From: Microbacterium arborescens
Lineage (GTDB): Bacteria; Actinomycetota; Actinomycetes; Actinomycetales; Microbacteriaceae
Reading direction: 5' to 3'
Length of the DNA stretch: 64,000 nt
NCBI GenBank assembly: GCA_003339645.1
Contig: QNUV01000021.1
Coordinates: 806,001-870,000 of the forward strand
The position numbers were made by a program, and so were the translations under genes. The notes under the pieces are model-generated. The model saw only the letters and a list, made by a program, of their open reading frames with translations, had not been told where the DNA came from and ran no database searches. Shown here piece after piece: positions 26,663 to 35,927 of this stretch; the stretch's first letter is position 1, and each line of letters opens with the position of its first letter.

Positions 26663-27053
26663 CCTCGACGATCGCGAACGACGTCGGCCACATCGACCCG
26701 TCGTCGAGCGTCGCCGTCTCGTCGAAGTTGAGGGTCGGGTAGCGGGTGTCGAACTTCGACTTGGGCTGGACGAAGATGACGACCTTGCCCGCCCGCGCGT
26801 ATGCGGGGAACCCGTAGAACGTCTTCGGATCGAGGTCGGATGCCTCCTCCGACACGATCCGGTGGACCATGCGGGCGACCTCGCCGTCGATCCCCTCGAG
26901 CGCGTCGATCGCCTCCATGCAGGCCTCGAGCTCCTTCGCGAGCTTCGCGGCGCCCTTGAGACCCTTCGTCGAGCGGAGCTCTTCGGCCCGCTGCTTCATC
27001 GCGGCCTTCTCCTCGTCGGAGAACCCGGCCCCGCCCGCCGCGCTATCAGCCAT
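26607..27053 (-). CDS. DUF1801 domain protein (YdhG-like)
   Basis: 148-residue small cytoplasmic protein. After a charged helical N-terminus, the DUF1801 core reads DPKTFYGFPAYARAGKVVIF near residue 80 and WPTSFAIVEVTPEVERRVRD near 122. Related proteins include iron chaperone-like YdhG/Fra homologues; the function here is not established. The ATG at 27053 has AAGGGGTGGCG in front; an in-frame ATG 81 bases upstream lacks a site. It overlaps the end of the PAP2 gene tail to tail. Confidence 0.85.
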   Translation of the reverse strand: MADSAAGGAGFSDEEKAAMKQRAEELRSTKGLKGAAKLAKELEACMEAIDALEGIDGEVARMVHRIVSEEASDLDPKTFYGFPAYARAGKVVIFVQPKSKFDTRYPTLNFDETATLDDGSMWPTSFAIVEVTPEVERRVRDLVRAAID

Positions 27054-27212
27054 CGCCACCCCTTCCGCGGCCCGCGGCGCGGGCGTCACGGTCCGATCGT
27101 GCCACCCGCGCCGCGTGCGGGAAAGATCCGACATCCGGTCGTCTGCCGCGGAGACCGAACGACGTCACGAGGACTACCCGCGAGGCGGCATCCGAGACCG
27201 TAGGCTCGGACC

Positions 27213-27881
27213 ATGCGTGCTCGCCTCGGTTCCGCCCTCCTCGTCCTGTCGGCTCTCGCTCTCGCCGGATGCTCGTCGTCGCCGGCGCCGGCCGAACCCG
27301 ACACGATGCCGACGGCGGAGACCGTCCCGGAGGGCTCGTGCGCCTACGTCGAGGCAGCCGGCGGCGTGCGCGATGTGACGCCGCCGCCCGCCGAGGCCGA
27401 GGTGTCGGGGCAGGTCTCGGCCGTCCTGCAGACGTCGGCGGGCGACATCCCGATGACCCTCGACGCCGACCGCACGCCGTGCACGGTGGGCAGCTTCGTC
27501 TCACTCGCCGAGCAGGGCTACTACAACGACTCGCCGTGCCACCGCCTCACGACCTCGGGCATCTTCGTGCTCCAGTGCGGCGACCCGTCGGGCACCGGAC
27601 GCGGCGGCCCCGGCTACAACTACGCCGACGAGCTCGACGGCAGCGAGACCTACCCGGCCGGAACGGTCGCTATGGCCAACGCCGGCCCGAACACCAACGG
27701 CTCGCAGTTCTTCCTCGTGTACGAGGACACCCCGCTGCCCGCGAAGTACACCGTCTTCGGCACGCTCGACGAAGCGGGCCTCGCCGTCGTGCGCGAGGTC
27801 GCCGCAGCCGGCGCCGAGGGGGGCGCCGCCGACGGCGCCCCCGCAACCCCCGTGACGATCACCGGCGTCTCACTGGGCTGA
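27213..27881 (+). CDS. Cyclophilin-type peptidyl-prolyl isomerase lipoprotein
   Basis: 222-residue secreted foldase. Lipobox LAGC with Cys at about residue 20, then a 60-residue acidic linker. The cyclophilin domain starts near [20 protein letters not shown]. The active-site strand [20 protein letters not shown] keeps the catalytic Arg and Gln, and [16 protein letters not shown] is the substrate groove. It would fold proteins on the outer face of the membrane. TAGGCT (27201-27206) lies six bases before the ATG, so the mRNA is probably leaderless. It stands alone in the forward direction. Confidence 0.93.
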   Translation: MRARLGSALLVLSALALAGCSSSPAPAEPDTMPTAETVPEGSCAYVEAAGGVRDVTPPPAEAEVSGQVSAVLQTSAGDIPMTLDADRTPCTVGSFVSLAEQGYYNDSPCHRLTTSGIFVLQCGDPSGTGRGGPGYNYADELDGSETYPAGTVAMANAGPNTNGSQFFLVYEDTPLPAKYTVFGTLDEAGLAVVREVAAAGAEGGAADGAPATPVTITGVSLG

Positions 27882-27907
27882 GCCGCCCGCGGCTGGGACG
27901 AGCCCGC

Positions 27908-27975
27908 CGAGAACGCACCCTTGCCGCGAGCACGCACCGAACGGGGTGCGTGCTCGCCCCGACGGTACGTTCTCG
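27908..27975. repeat. 68-bp four-unit inverted repeat, copy 2
   Basis: Units CGAGAACGCACC (27908), CGAGCACGCACC (27927), GGTGCGTGCTCG (27945) and GGTACGTTCTCG (27964). The inner pair extends to a perfect 13-bp stem. Spacing is identical to the copies at 9781 and 30264. It lies 26 bases after the cyclophilin stop and 57 bases before the AraC gene, both on the plus strand. Confidence 0.9.
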
Positions 27976-28032
27976 CGTGGGCGTAGGCGTGCGCGGCGGA
28001 ATGAGCCCGCTCGGCGCGGCGTTGGGGACAGC

Positions 28033-28905
28033 GTGATCGCGCTCGAACAGGCTCTGGCATCCCTCGAGATCCGGCCGCGTATGGCCCATCGGGCAGACCT
28101 CGCCCCGGGCGGATCGCTGCCGCTCGGCACAGGCGACGCAACGCTGGTGTACGTGCGATCGGGCGAGATCACCGGCGATCCGGCTTCCGGCACCAGCTGC
28201 ACGGTCGTCGGACCCTCCGGCGACGCCGCGACCCCGACAGGCGCGCGCACGCTCCTCGCCGGTGACGCCTTCCTGAGCCTGGGATGCCGTCCGATCTCCC
28301 TGACCTCGCAGTCGGGCGCAGAGCTGACGGTCGTCCCCGCCGACGTCTCCCTCGCCGCGGTGACCCCGCTGCCGCCGTTCGTCTTCGTCGACGGCTTCGT
28401 CGAGCTCGAGCCCGCGGCCGCCGCCCTCGTCTCCCACCTCGGAACCGGCACCGCGTCAGGGCGGTCGGGAGACGCGGTCATCTGCCAGATGATGGTCAAG
28501 ACCGTGCTGCTCTCGGCCATCCGCGCGTGGGCCGCGCACACCGCCGGCGCCTCCGCGTGGCCCGCGCCGGCCGTCGACCCCTTCCTCAGCCGCGCCGCGG
28601 AGGCCGTCGCCGCCGACCCCGGTCGCGACTGGACCATCGACCAGCTGGCGAGCCTCAGCGCCATGTCGCGGACGGTCTTCGCCGCACGCTTCCGGCGCGC
28701 GTACGGGCGTTCGCCCGCGAGCTACGTCACCGAGATCCGGATGCAGCACGCCAAGGACATGCTCGAGTCGGGAGCATCCGTCTCGGAGACCTCCCGCACC
28801 CTGGGCTACGGATCCGACGAAGGCTTCAGCCGGGCGTTCCGCCGCTATACCGGGATGCCGCCCTCGCTGTGGCGTGCGCGGGCGGCGGCGCCGTCGATGC
28901 ACTGA
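28033..28905 (+). CDS. AraC family transcriptional regulator with cupin domain
   Basis: 290-residue activator. The N-terminal cupin-like domain (about residues 10-130) binds an unknown effector. The C-terminal double helix-turn-helix covers about residues 200-288: WTIDQLASLSAMSRTVFAAR as first recognition unit and SVSETSRTLGYGSDEGFSRA as second, with the family end FRRYTGMPPSLWR. The start is taken as GTG 28033 because the N-terminal domain begins there; no strong ribosome site or TANNNT hexamer is seen, so the start is uncertain. It converges on the MFS gene 56 bases away and may regulate it. Confidence 0.88.
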   Translation: MIALEQALASLEIRPRMAHRADLAPGGSLPLGTGDATLVYVRSGEITGDPASGTSCTVVGPSGDAATPTGARTLLAGDAFLSLGCRPISLTSQSGAELTVVPADVSLAAVTPLPPFVFVDGFVELEPAAAALVSHLGTGTASGRSGDAVICQMMVKTVLLSAIRAWAAHTAGASAWPAPAVDPFLSRAAEAVAADPGRDWTIDQLASLSAMSRTVFAARFRRAYGRSPASYVTEIRMQHAKDMLESGASVSETSRTLGYGSDEGFSRAFRRYTGMPPSLWRARAAAPSMH

Positions 28906-28961
28906 CGGTACCGCCGCCCGAGAGCCGCCCTCGGCGGCGGGGCGGTCGTCCGGGCGCCTCG

Positions 28962-30170
28962 TCAGGGGCGCGGCATCCGGTCGACCTCGTGCGTCCGCAC
29001 GACCCAACCGAACAGCACCGCGCCGGCCGCGAGGAGGGTAACGGCGACGACGTCGATCGCGACGACGCCGACGAGATCGACCAGCAGCCCGCCGAGTCCG
29101 GCCGCGAGCACGACCGCGAGCTGGAACCCGACGACCGTCAGGCTTCCACCGGCCTCGAGCCGGTCCGGCATCCGGTGTCCCACCCACGTGTTGACGATGA
29201 TGAGCCACGAGGCGAAGAAGAAGCCCCAGGCGAAGACCGCCAGGACGACGACGGGGATCGATCCGGGCAGCACCACGAGAAGCGCGAGCGCCGCGGCGAT
29301 GACGACCGGCGCCGTGACGGCGAGGATGCGGAACGCCCGGTCGACGAGCAGCCCGATGACGAGGTTTCCGACGAGCCCGCCCGCCCCGAACACCGCGAGC
29401 AGCAGCACGATCGTCTCGGCCCCGACATCCGGTACCCGCTCCAGCGCCAGCCGAATGTAGGTGTACGCGAGGAAGTGCCCGAGCACGACGAGCACATGGC
29501 CGATCATGCCCGCCGCGACGCCAGTGCGCCGGAGCGAGTCGACGAGCAGCCGCAGACTGGATGCCGCCGCGGCCGGCACCGTGGGCAGGGTGAGGCGCAC
29601 GGCGAGCGCGACGGCAGCGGTCGCGGCTCCGACGACGGCGAACGCGATGCGCCAGTCGAGCATCTCGCCGAGAAAGACGCCGAGGGGCACGCCGGCCACG
29701 GTTGCGAGCGACACCCCGGCCGAGGTGAACATCATCGCCCGGCCGATGCGTTCCGGCCCGGCGAGCCGGGCCGCCACCGTGATCGACATCGACCAGAACG
29801 CGCTGATCGAGGCGCCGAGGAAGAAGCGGGCGATGAGGATCGCGACCAGGTGCGGTGAGAGCGCGACGACGATGCTCGAGATGGATGCCGCCGCCGCGGC
29901 CCCCACGAGCAGCGCGCGCCGATCGAGGCGCGGGAAGATGAGGCCGATCGTCGGGGCCGCGATGAGTCCGGCGAGCGCCGTGATCGTCACCGTCTGGCCC
30001 GCCTGACCGGGTGTCACCCCGAGGCCCGCGGCCATCTCGGTCAGCACGCCGTTGGGCAGGAACTCCGCGGTGACCACGAGGAACCCCATGAGCATGACGA
30101 CGATGAGTCCGCCGTATCTCATGGGCGCGGCGTTCTCGTGTGCGAGGGGGATGGCTGCGGTCGAGGTCAT
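28962..30170 (-). CDS. MFS transporter (AraJ/PbuE-like efflux)
   Basis: 402-residue, 12-helix transporter. TAEFLPNGVLTEMAAGLGVT near residue 40 is the DHA1 start motif of AraJ/PbuE/CmlA relatives. Motif A-like loop LIFPRLDRRALLVG and RFFLGASISAFWSMSITVAA are also clear. It probably exports sugars, nucleosides or drugs. The ATG at 30170 lies seven bases after CAACAT on the minus strand. The convergent AraC-type gene may be its regulator; the neighbouring metN on the other side is divergent, with a repeat element in the gap. Confidence 0.9.
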   Translation of the reverse strand: MTSTAAIPLAHENAAPMRYGGLIVVMLMGFLVVTAEFLPNGVLTEMAAGLGVTPGQAGQTVTITALAGLIAAPTIGLIFPRLDRRALLVGAAAAASISSIVVALSPHLVAILIARFFLGASISAFWSMSITVAARLAGPERIGRAMMFTSAGVSLATVAGVPLGVFLGEMLDWRIAFAVVGAATAAVALAVRLTLPTVPAAAASSLRLLVDSLRRTGVAAGMIGHVLVVLGHFLAYTYIRLALERVPDVGAETIVLLLAVFGAGGLVGNLVIGLLVDRAFRILAVTAPVVIAAALALLVVLPGSIPVVVLAVFAWGFFFASWLIIVNTWVGHRMPDRLEAGGSLTVVGFQLAVVLAAGLGGLLVDLVGVVAIDVVAVTLLAAGAVLFGWVVRTHEVDRMPRP

Positions 30171-30263
30171 GCTTCCGATGTTGTCGCCTCGGCCGAACGT
30201 GCGCCCGACCGAACGTCCGCGGCATCCGACCGTCTGGCCGCGGCCCGGGCACGCGGCATCCGC

Positions 30264-30331
30264 CGAGAACGCACCCTCTCGGCGAGAACGCACCCTGCGG
30301 GGTACGCGCTCGCGGCGACGGTGCGTGCTCG
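30264..30331. repeat. 68-bp four-unit inverted repeat, copy 3
   Basis: Units CGAGAACGCACC (30264), CGAGAACGCACC (30283), GGTACGCGCTCG (30301) and GGTGCGTGCTCG (30320), with the same offsets as copies 1 and 2. It sits in the 279-base gap between the divergent MFS and metN genes, so it is not simply a terminator. The rest of the gap must hold both promoters; I see no SAM riboswitch-like fold or clear -35/-10 pair. Confidence 0.9.
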
Positions 30332-30449
30332 CGCGTCGGCAAGCGACGGCGACATTTGGGGTAACGAGAATTCGGCGCGGCGCGTGAACACCGGGAAACT
30401 CGGGGTGACGCCGGCGACCCGACGGCGCACACCTCCGAAAGGCCCGACC

Positions 30450-31436
30450 GTGATCGCGCTCGAGCACGTATCGAAGACCTACGGCGGCTTGACCGCCGTC
30501 GACGACGTCTCGCTGCAGATCCCCTCCGGGGAGATCTACGGCATCGTCGGCCAGTCCGGCGCCGGCAAGAGCACGCTCGCCCGTATGGTCAACCTCATCG
30601 AGCGGCCGGATACAGGCCGAGTGGTCGTCGACGGGGTGGATCTGACCGCCCTCGACGCGAACAGCCTGCGCGCGGCACGGCGCCGCATCGGCATGGTGTT
30701 CCAGCGGTTCAACCTCCTCGGCAGCCGCTCCGTGCGCGGCAACGTCGAGCTCGCCCTCGAACTCGACGGCAGCCCCCGGACCCGGCGGCGCGACCGCGCG
30801 CAGGAGATGCTCGACCTCGTCGGCCTCGGTCACCGCGGCGACGCCGCCGTGCACGAGCTGTCGGGCGGGCAGCAGCAGCGCGTCGGCATCGCCCGCGCCC
30901 TCGCGAGCGGCCCGAGCGTGCTGCTCTCCGACGAGGCGACGAGCGCCCTCGACCCCGAGACCACGACCTCGATCCTCGACCTCTACCGGCGCATCAACGC
31001 CGAGCTCGGACTCACCGTGCTCCTCATCACGCACGAGATGGATGTCGTGAAGTCGACGTGCGACTCGGCGGCGCTCATCGAGCACGGCCGCGTCATCGAG
31101 AGCGGGCGCCTGACCGACGTCATCCGCACGCCGGGCTCGCGCCTCACGTCGCAGCTCTTCCCGCTGGGGCCGATTCCTGCGGGAGCCGATCCGAGCGCGA
31201 CGGTCATCGACATCACGTTCGCGGGCGGCACAGCCGACCATCCCGTCATCGCGCGCATCGCCCGCGACCACGACGTCGACGTGTCGCTGCTCGGCGCTCT
31301 CGTCGAGCAGATCGCAGGGACGCAGGCCGGCCGCACCCGTCTCGAGGTGCCCGCGTCCGCGGCATCCGCCGTCATCGCCGACCTGCGCAGTCAGGGTCTC
31401 ATCGTCGATGTCCTGCGAGGAGGGGATGCCGCGTGA
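30450..31436 (+). CDS. metN: Methionine ABC transporter ATP-binding protein
   Basis: 328-residue ATPase of the MetNIQ importer. Walker A GQSGAGKST near residue 37, signature LSGGQQQRV near 140, Walker B VLLSDEATSALDP near 160, H-loop ITHEMD. The C-terminal NIL domain (about residues 250-322), which senses intracellular methionine, is present (VIDITFAGGTADHPVIARIA). GTG start with AAGG eight bases upstream. The next gene, metI, starts inside its stop (GTGA). Substrate assignment rests on the NIL domain and MetQ-like binding protein. Confidence 0.94.
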   Translation: MIALEHVSKTYGGLTAVDDVSLQIPSGEIYGIVGQSGAGKSTLARMVNLIERPDTGRVVVDGVDLTALDANSLRAARRRIGMVFQRFNLLGSRSVRGNVELALELDGSPRTRRRDRAQEMLDLVGLGHRGDAAVHELSGGQQQRVGIARALASGPSVLLSDEATSALDPETTTSILDLYRRINAELGLTVLLITHEMDVVKSTCDSAALIEHGRVIESGRLTDVIRTPGSRLTSQLFPLGPIPAGADPSATVIDITFAGGTADHPVIARIARDHDVDVSLLGALVEQIAGTQAGRTRLEVPASAASAVIADLRSQGLIVDVLRGGDAA

Positions 31437-32176
31437 ACGAGCAACTGCTCAATCTGCTGCTGGTCGCCACGGGCCAGACGCTCTACATGGTGGGCGTCGC
31501 GTTGCTGGCGACGATCGTCATCGGCCTGCCGCTCGGCGTCGTGCTCGTCGGCACGGAGCAGGGGCGTTTTCTCGCGACGCCCTTCGGCTCGCGCCGCGTC
31601 GGCATCGTCATCAACCGCGTGCTCGACTTCATCGTCAACCTCGGCCGCTCGGTGCCGTTCATCATCCTGATGGTCGCGCTGATCCCCTTCACCCGGCTCA
31701 TCGTCGGCACCTTCATCGGACCGACCGCGGCCATCGTGCCCCTGTCGGTCGTCGCCATCCCGTTCTTCGCCCGCATGGTCGAGATCGCGATCAAGGAAGT
31801 GGATGACGGCCTGCTCGAGGTCGCCGCATCGCTCGGAGCGAGCCGCTGGCAGCTCGTGACGAAGGTGCTGCTGCCCGAGGCCGCGCCCGCGATGCTGCTC
31901 GGCCTCTCGACGACCGTCACCTCGATCATCAACTTCTCGGCGATGGTCGGCACCGTCGCCGGCGGCGGTCTCGGCGACGTCGCGATCCGGTACGGCTACC
32001 AGCAGTACAGCTGGATCCACATCGTCAGCGTCATCGTCGTGATCTTCGCGATCGTCATGGTGCTGCAAGGCCTCGCGAGCTGGGGCGCCCGGCGCCTCGC
32101 CCGCCGCTCGCCCCGCGGCCGCACCGCCGCCCCGAGCGCACGGATGCAGCGGGCCGATGCCCGTGGCGCCGCCTGA
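31433..32176 (+). CDS. metI: Methionine ABC transporter permease
   Basis: 247-residue inner-membrane permease with about five helices. Family motifs: RVLDFIVNLGRSVPFIILMV near residue 62 and the EAA loop DDGLLEVAASLGASRWQLVT near 125, both characteristic of MetI. An Arg/Ala-rich C-terminal tail extends about 30 residues past the last helix. GTG start overlapping the metN stop. Confidence 0.94.
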   Translation: MNEQLLNLLLVATGQTLYMVGVALLATIVIGLPLGVVLVGTEQGRFLATPFGSRRVGIVINRVLDFIVNLGRSVPFIILMVALIPFTRLIVGTFIGPTAAIVPLSVVAIPFFARMVEIAIKEVDDGLLEVAASLGASRWQLVTKVLLPEAAPAMLLGLSTTVTSIINFSAMVGTVAGGGLGDVAIRYGYQQYSWIHIVSVIVVIFAIVMVLQGLASWGARRLARRSPRGRTAAPSARMQRADARGAA

Positions 32177-32211
32177 ACACCCGTCCGTCCCCGACCCGCA
32201 CCCGCACCCCA

Positions 32212-32238
32212 CGCACCGCACCGCACCGCACCGCACCG
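32212..32238 (+). repeat. (CGCAC)5 pentanucleotide tract between metI and metQ
   Basis: Five exact tandem copies of CGCAC (32212-32236) followed by CG, inside the 83-base gap, 21 bases before the metQ start codon and upstream of its ribosome site. The bases before it (32191-32211) are also CCCGCAC rich. Such tracts can vary in copy number. Confidence 0.8.
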
Positions 32239-32259
32239 TCATCCCGAGAGGAACCCTTC

Positions 32260-33102
32260 ATGTCCCGCACGGCTCGCACCGCCCGCACCCCGCTCCTCAT
32301 CGCCGCCGTCGCCTCGGCCGCGCTCCTGCTCGCCGGGTGCGCCGGCTCGCCGGCATCCGAGTCGGGTGGCGCCGACGGAGACGGCCTCGGCACGCTCAAG
32401 GTCGGCGCCCTGCAGACCCCGGCCGGCGACATCCTCAACCACATCGCCGAGAACGGCGCGGCCGAACTCGGGCTGACGATCGAGTTCGTCCCCTTCACCG
32501 ACTACAACACCCCCAACACGGCGCTCGTCGACGGCTCGATCGACGCGAACCTGTTCCAGAACTCGACCTTCCTCGAGAACTTCAACACCAACACCGGGTC
32601 GGACCTCATCAGCGTCGGCGAGGCCTACCTGCCCTCGGCCGCGTTCTACTCGAGCAAGGTCGACAGCCTCGACGACCTGGACGACGGCGCGACGATCGCC
32701 ATCCCGAACGACCCGACCAACGAGGGCCGCGCGCTCAAGCTGCTCGCGCAGGAGGGCCTGATCGAGGTCTCCGACGACGTCGCCGACCTCACCGGCATCA
32801 CCGACAACCCGCGCGACTTCCGGTTCCAGGAGATCGAGAACGCGACGCTGCCGCAGGCCGTGCCCGACGTCGACGCGGCGTTCGTGACGATCAGCTTCGC
32901 GCTGCCCGCCGGCCTCACCGCCGACCAGGCGATCCTCACCGAGGGCGAGGGCAGCCCGTACTACAACGTGCTCGCGACGCGCCCCGACCTGAAGGACGAC
33001 CCCCGCATCGTCGCGCTCTACGACCTGCTGACCTCGTCGGAGGTCGCCGACTTCGAGAACGAGACCTGGGGCGGCCTCGTCGTCCCCGTCACGAAGGACT
33101 GA
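32260..33102 (+). CDS. metQ: Methionine-binding lipoprotein
   Basis: 280-residue NlpA/MetQ family substrate-binding lipoprotein. Signal with LLAGC lipobox, Cys at about residue 27. Then LKVGALQTPAGDILNHIAEN, the family sequence FTDYNTPNTALVDGSIDANL and FQNSTFLENF, and the hinge IAIPNDPTNEGRALKLLAQEG near residue 147. It captures methionine (possibly also its analogues) outside the cell and hands it to MetI. The ATG follows GAGAGGAACCCTTC. Last gene of the metNIQ operon. Confidence 0.95.
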   Translation: MSRTARTARTPLLIAAVASAALLLAGCAGSPASESGGADGDGLGTLKVGALQTPAGDILNHIAENGAAELGLTIEFVPFTDYNTPNTALVDGSIDANLFQNSTFLENFNTNTGSDLISVGEAYLPSAAFYSSKVDSLDDLDDGATIAIPNDPTNEGRALKLLAQEGLIEVSDDVADLTGITDNPRDFRFQEIENATLPQAVPDVDAAFVTISFALPAGLTADQAILTEGEGSPYYNVLATRPDLKDDPRIVALYDLLTSSEVADFENETWGGLVVPVTKD

Positions 33103-34560
<1,458 letters not shown>

Positions 34561-34585
34561 CCCGCAGCACGCGCTGCAGCGAGGT

Positions 34586-34617
34586 AACTTGCACACGCAT
34601 GTGCAGGTTCGTATCAT
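34586..34617 (+). promoter_or_regulatory. Leaderless promoter and operator of the TetR/YhgE operon
   Basis: -35 TTGCAC (34589-34594), 17-base spacer, -10 TATCAT (34612-34617), then six bases to the GTG at 34624. The inverted repeat AACTTGCACA (34586-34595) and TGTGCAGGTT (34600-34609), matching at 9 of 10 positions, covers the -35 and spacer, as expected for a TetR-type repressor. Confidence 0.75.
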
Positions 34618-34623
34618 CGACGG

Positions 34624-35262
34624 GTGACCGACACCGTCTCCCCCCGTCGTCCGCGGAAGGATGCCGCCGCGAACCGCGCCGGCCTGCTCTCCGCCGCCGC
34701 GCGCACGCTCGCGCTCGACCCGAGCGCTTCCGTCGACGCGATCGCCCGCGCCGCCGGGCTCAGCCGCCGCGCGCTCTACGGCCACTTCGACGACCGTGAC
34801 GCCCTCGTGCGCGAGCTCGTGGCCTCGGGCGCGCAGCGGTTCAACGCCATCGCGACCGACCCCGCGCTGCGACTCGACACCGAGCCCGTCCCCGTCGCCC
34901 TCGCCCGGTTGACGGGCCGGCTCTGGGGCGAGGCGTCCCACGTTCAGGTCGCGGCGGCCGTCGCCCTCGACGAGCGCCACGTCGAAGACTCCGCCGCGGC
35001 CCTCGCCCCGCTCCGTCGAGCGCTGATGGCGCTCGTGCGCCGCGGTCAGGACGAGGGCACGCTCCGCACGGACGTCGCGGCGCCGACGCTCGCCCGCCTC
35101 ATCGAAGAGACCGCCCGAACGGTCATCGTGCGCCTCGACGCCTCGTCCCCCGAGGCGCGTTCGCTCGTCGTCCGAGCGGTGCTGTCGATCGCGGGGCTCT
35201 CGTGGCGCGACGCCGCCGCCATCATCGACGCACACGCCGACGTGGTCGGAACGGTGTCCTGA
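34624..35262 (+). CDS. TetR family transcriptional regulator
   Basis: 212-residue repressor. N-terminal HTH: ASVDAIARAAGLSRRALYGHF (about residues 35-55). The C-terminal helical domain is Ala rich and its ligand is unknown. It is the first gene of an operon with the ATPase-like protein and the YhgE/Pip protein, behind a promoter carrying an inverted repeat, so it likely represses its own operon. GTG start, no Shine-Dalgarno site. Its stop overlaps the next ATG by one base (TGATG). Confidence 0.9.
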   Translation: MTDTVSPRRPRKDAAANRAGLLSAAARTLALDPSASVDAIARAAGLSRRALYGHFDDRDALVRELVASGAQRFNAIATDPALRLDTEPVPVALARLTGRLWGEASHVQVAAAVALDERHVEDSAAALAPLRRALMALVRRGQDEGTLRTDVAAPTLARLIEETARTVIVRLDASSPEARSLVVRAVLSIAGLSWRDAAAIIDAHADVVGTVS

Positions 35263-35927
35263 TGCGCGTCGAACTGCGCGAGGTGGCGAAGGGCCGCAAG
35301 GATCTCGCTCTGCCGCCCACGAGCCTGTCGTTCCGCACCGGCCGCGCCACCCTCGCGATCGCCGAGACCGAGCAGCGCCCGACGGTCCTGGGCCTCATCG
35401 CGAGCGGACGCATGCGGCCCGACGGCGGCACCGTTCTGCTCGACGGCGCCCGGGCGGCGCGTACCCTTCGGCACAAGACCGCACTGATCGACGCTCCCGA
35501 CGTCAGCGATCCGCCACCGAACATCTCCACGGTCGGCATGGTCGGCGAGGAGCTGATGTTCGCGGGCCGGCTCGCCGACCCGATCTCCGCTCGGCGCTGG
35601 CTCGACGAGCACGACCTGCGCTCGTATTCGCGCGTTCCCATCGGCGACGTTCCCGCGACCGATCGCATCCGGATGCTGCTCGAGCTCGCGGCCCTGCGCC
35701 CGGGCGTCGAGGGCATCGTGCTCGTCTCGCCCGACCGCCACGGCGGCGATCCCCATGCCTGGTGGACGCTCGCGCGCGAATTCGCCGGACGTGGCCTCGC
35801 GGTGCTCGTCATCGCCGGCGAGGCCGCCGCGACGCTCCTCACTGAAACCGATCCCCTCGCGCCGCATCGACGCCTGGTGCCCAGCGGCATCCGGTTGCGC
35901 GGCACCCGTCCGAAGGCCTCCCGATGA
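35262..35927 (+). CDS. Degenerate ABC ATPase-like protein without Walker A
   Basis: 221-residue protein with the general outline of an ABC nucleotide-binding domain but with key residues lost. The P-loop position reads LAIAETEQRPTVLGLIASG, so the Gly-rich loop and catalytic Lys-Ser/Thr are absent, while the following MRPDGGTVLLDG (about residues 46-57) is the normal ABC sequence after Walker A. The Walker B position (near residue 148) reads EGIVLVSPDRHGGDP: the catalytic Glu of DEP is gone. A signature LSGGQ is also missing. It lies between TetR and the YhgE protein (ATGA overlap), so it may be a structural partner of that membrane protein. ATP hydrolysis is unlikely. Confidence 0.7.
   Translation: MRVELREVAKGRKDLALPPTSLSFRTGRATLAIAETEQRPTVLGLIASGRMRPDGGTVLLDGARAARTLRHKTALIDAPDVSDPPPNISTVGMVGEELMFAGRLADPISARRWLDEHDLRSYSRVPIGDVPATDRIRMLLELAALRPGVEGIVLVSPDRHGGDPHAWWTLAREFAGRGLAVLVIAGEAAATLLTETDPLAPHRRLVPSGIRLRGTRPKASR

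Noticed and set aside
30171-30449. Possible SAM riboswitch controlling metNIQ.
   Set aside because: No recognisable SAM-I, SAM-II or SAM-IV core; the gap is largely filled by the 68-bp repeat.
34564-34577. GCAGC/GCTGC as terminator of argG.
   Set aside because: Stem of only five pairs and no T run; too weak to call.
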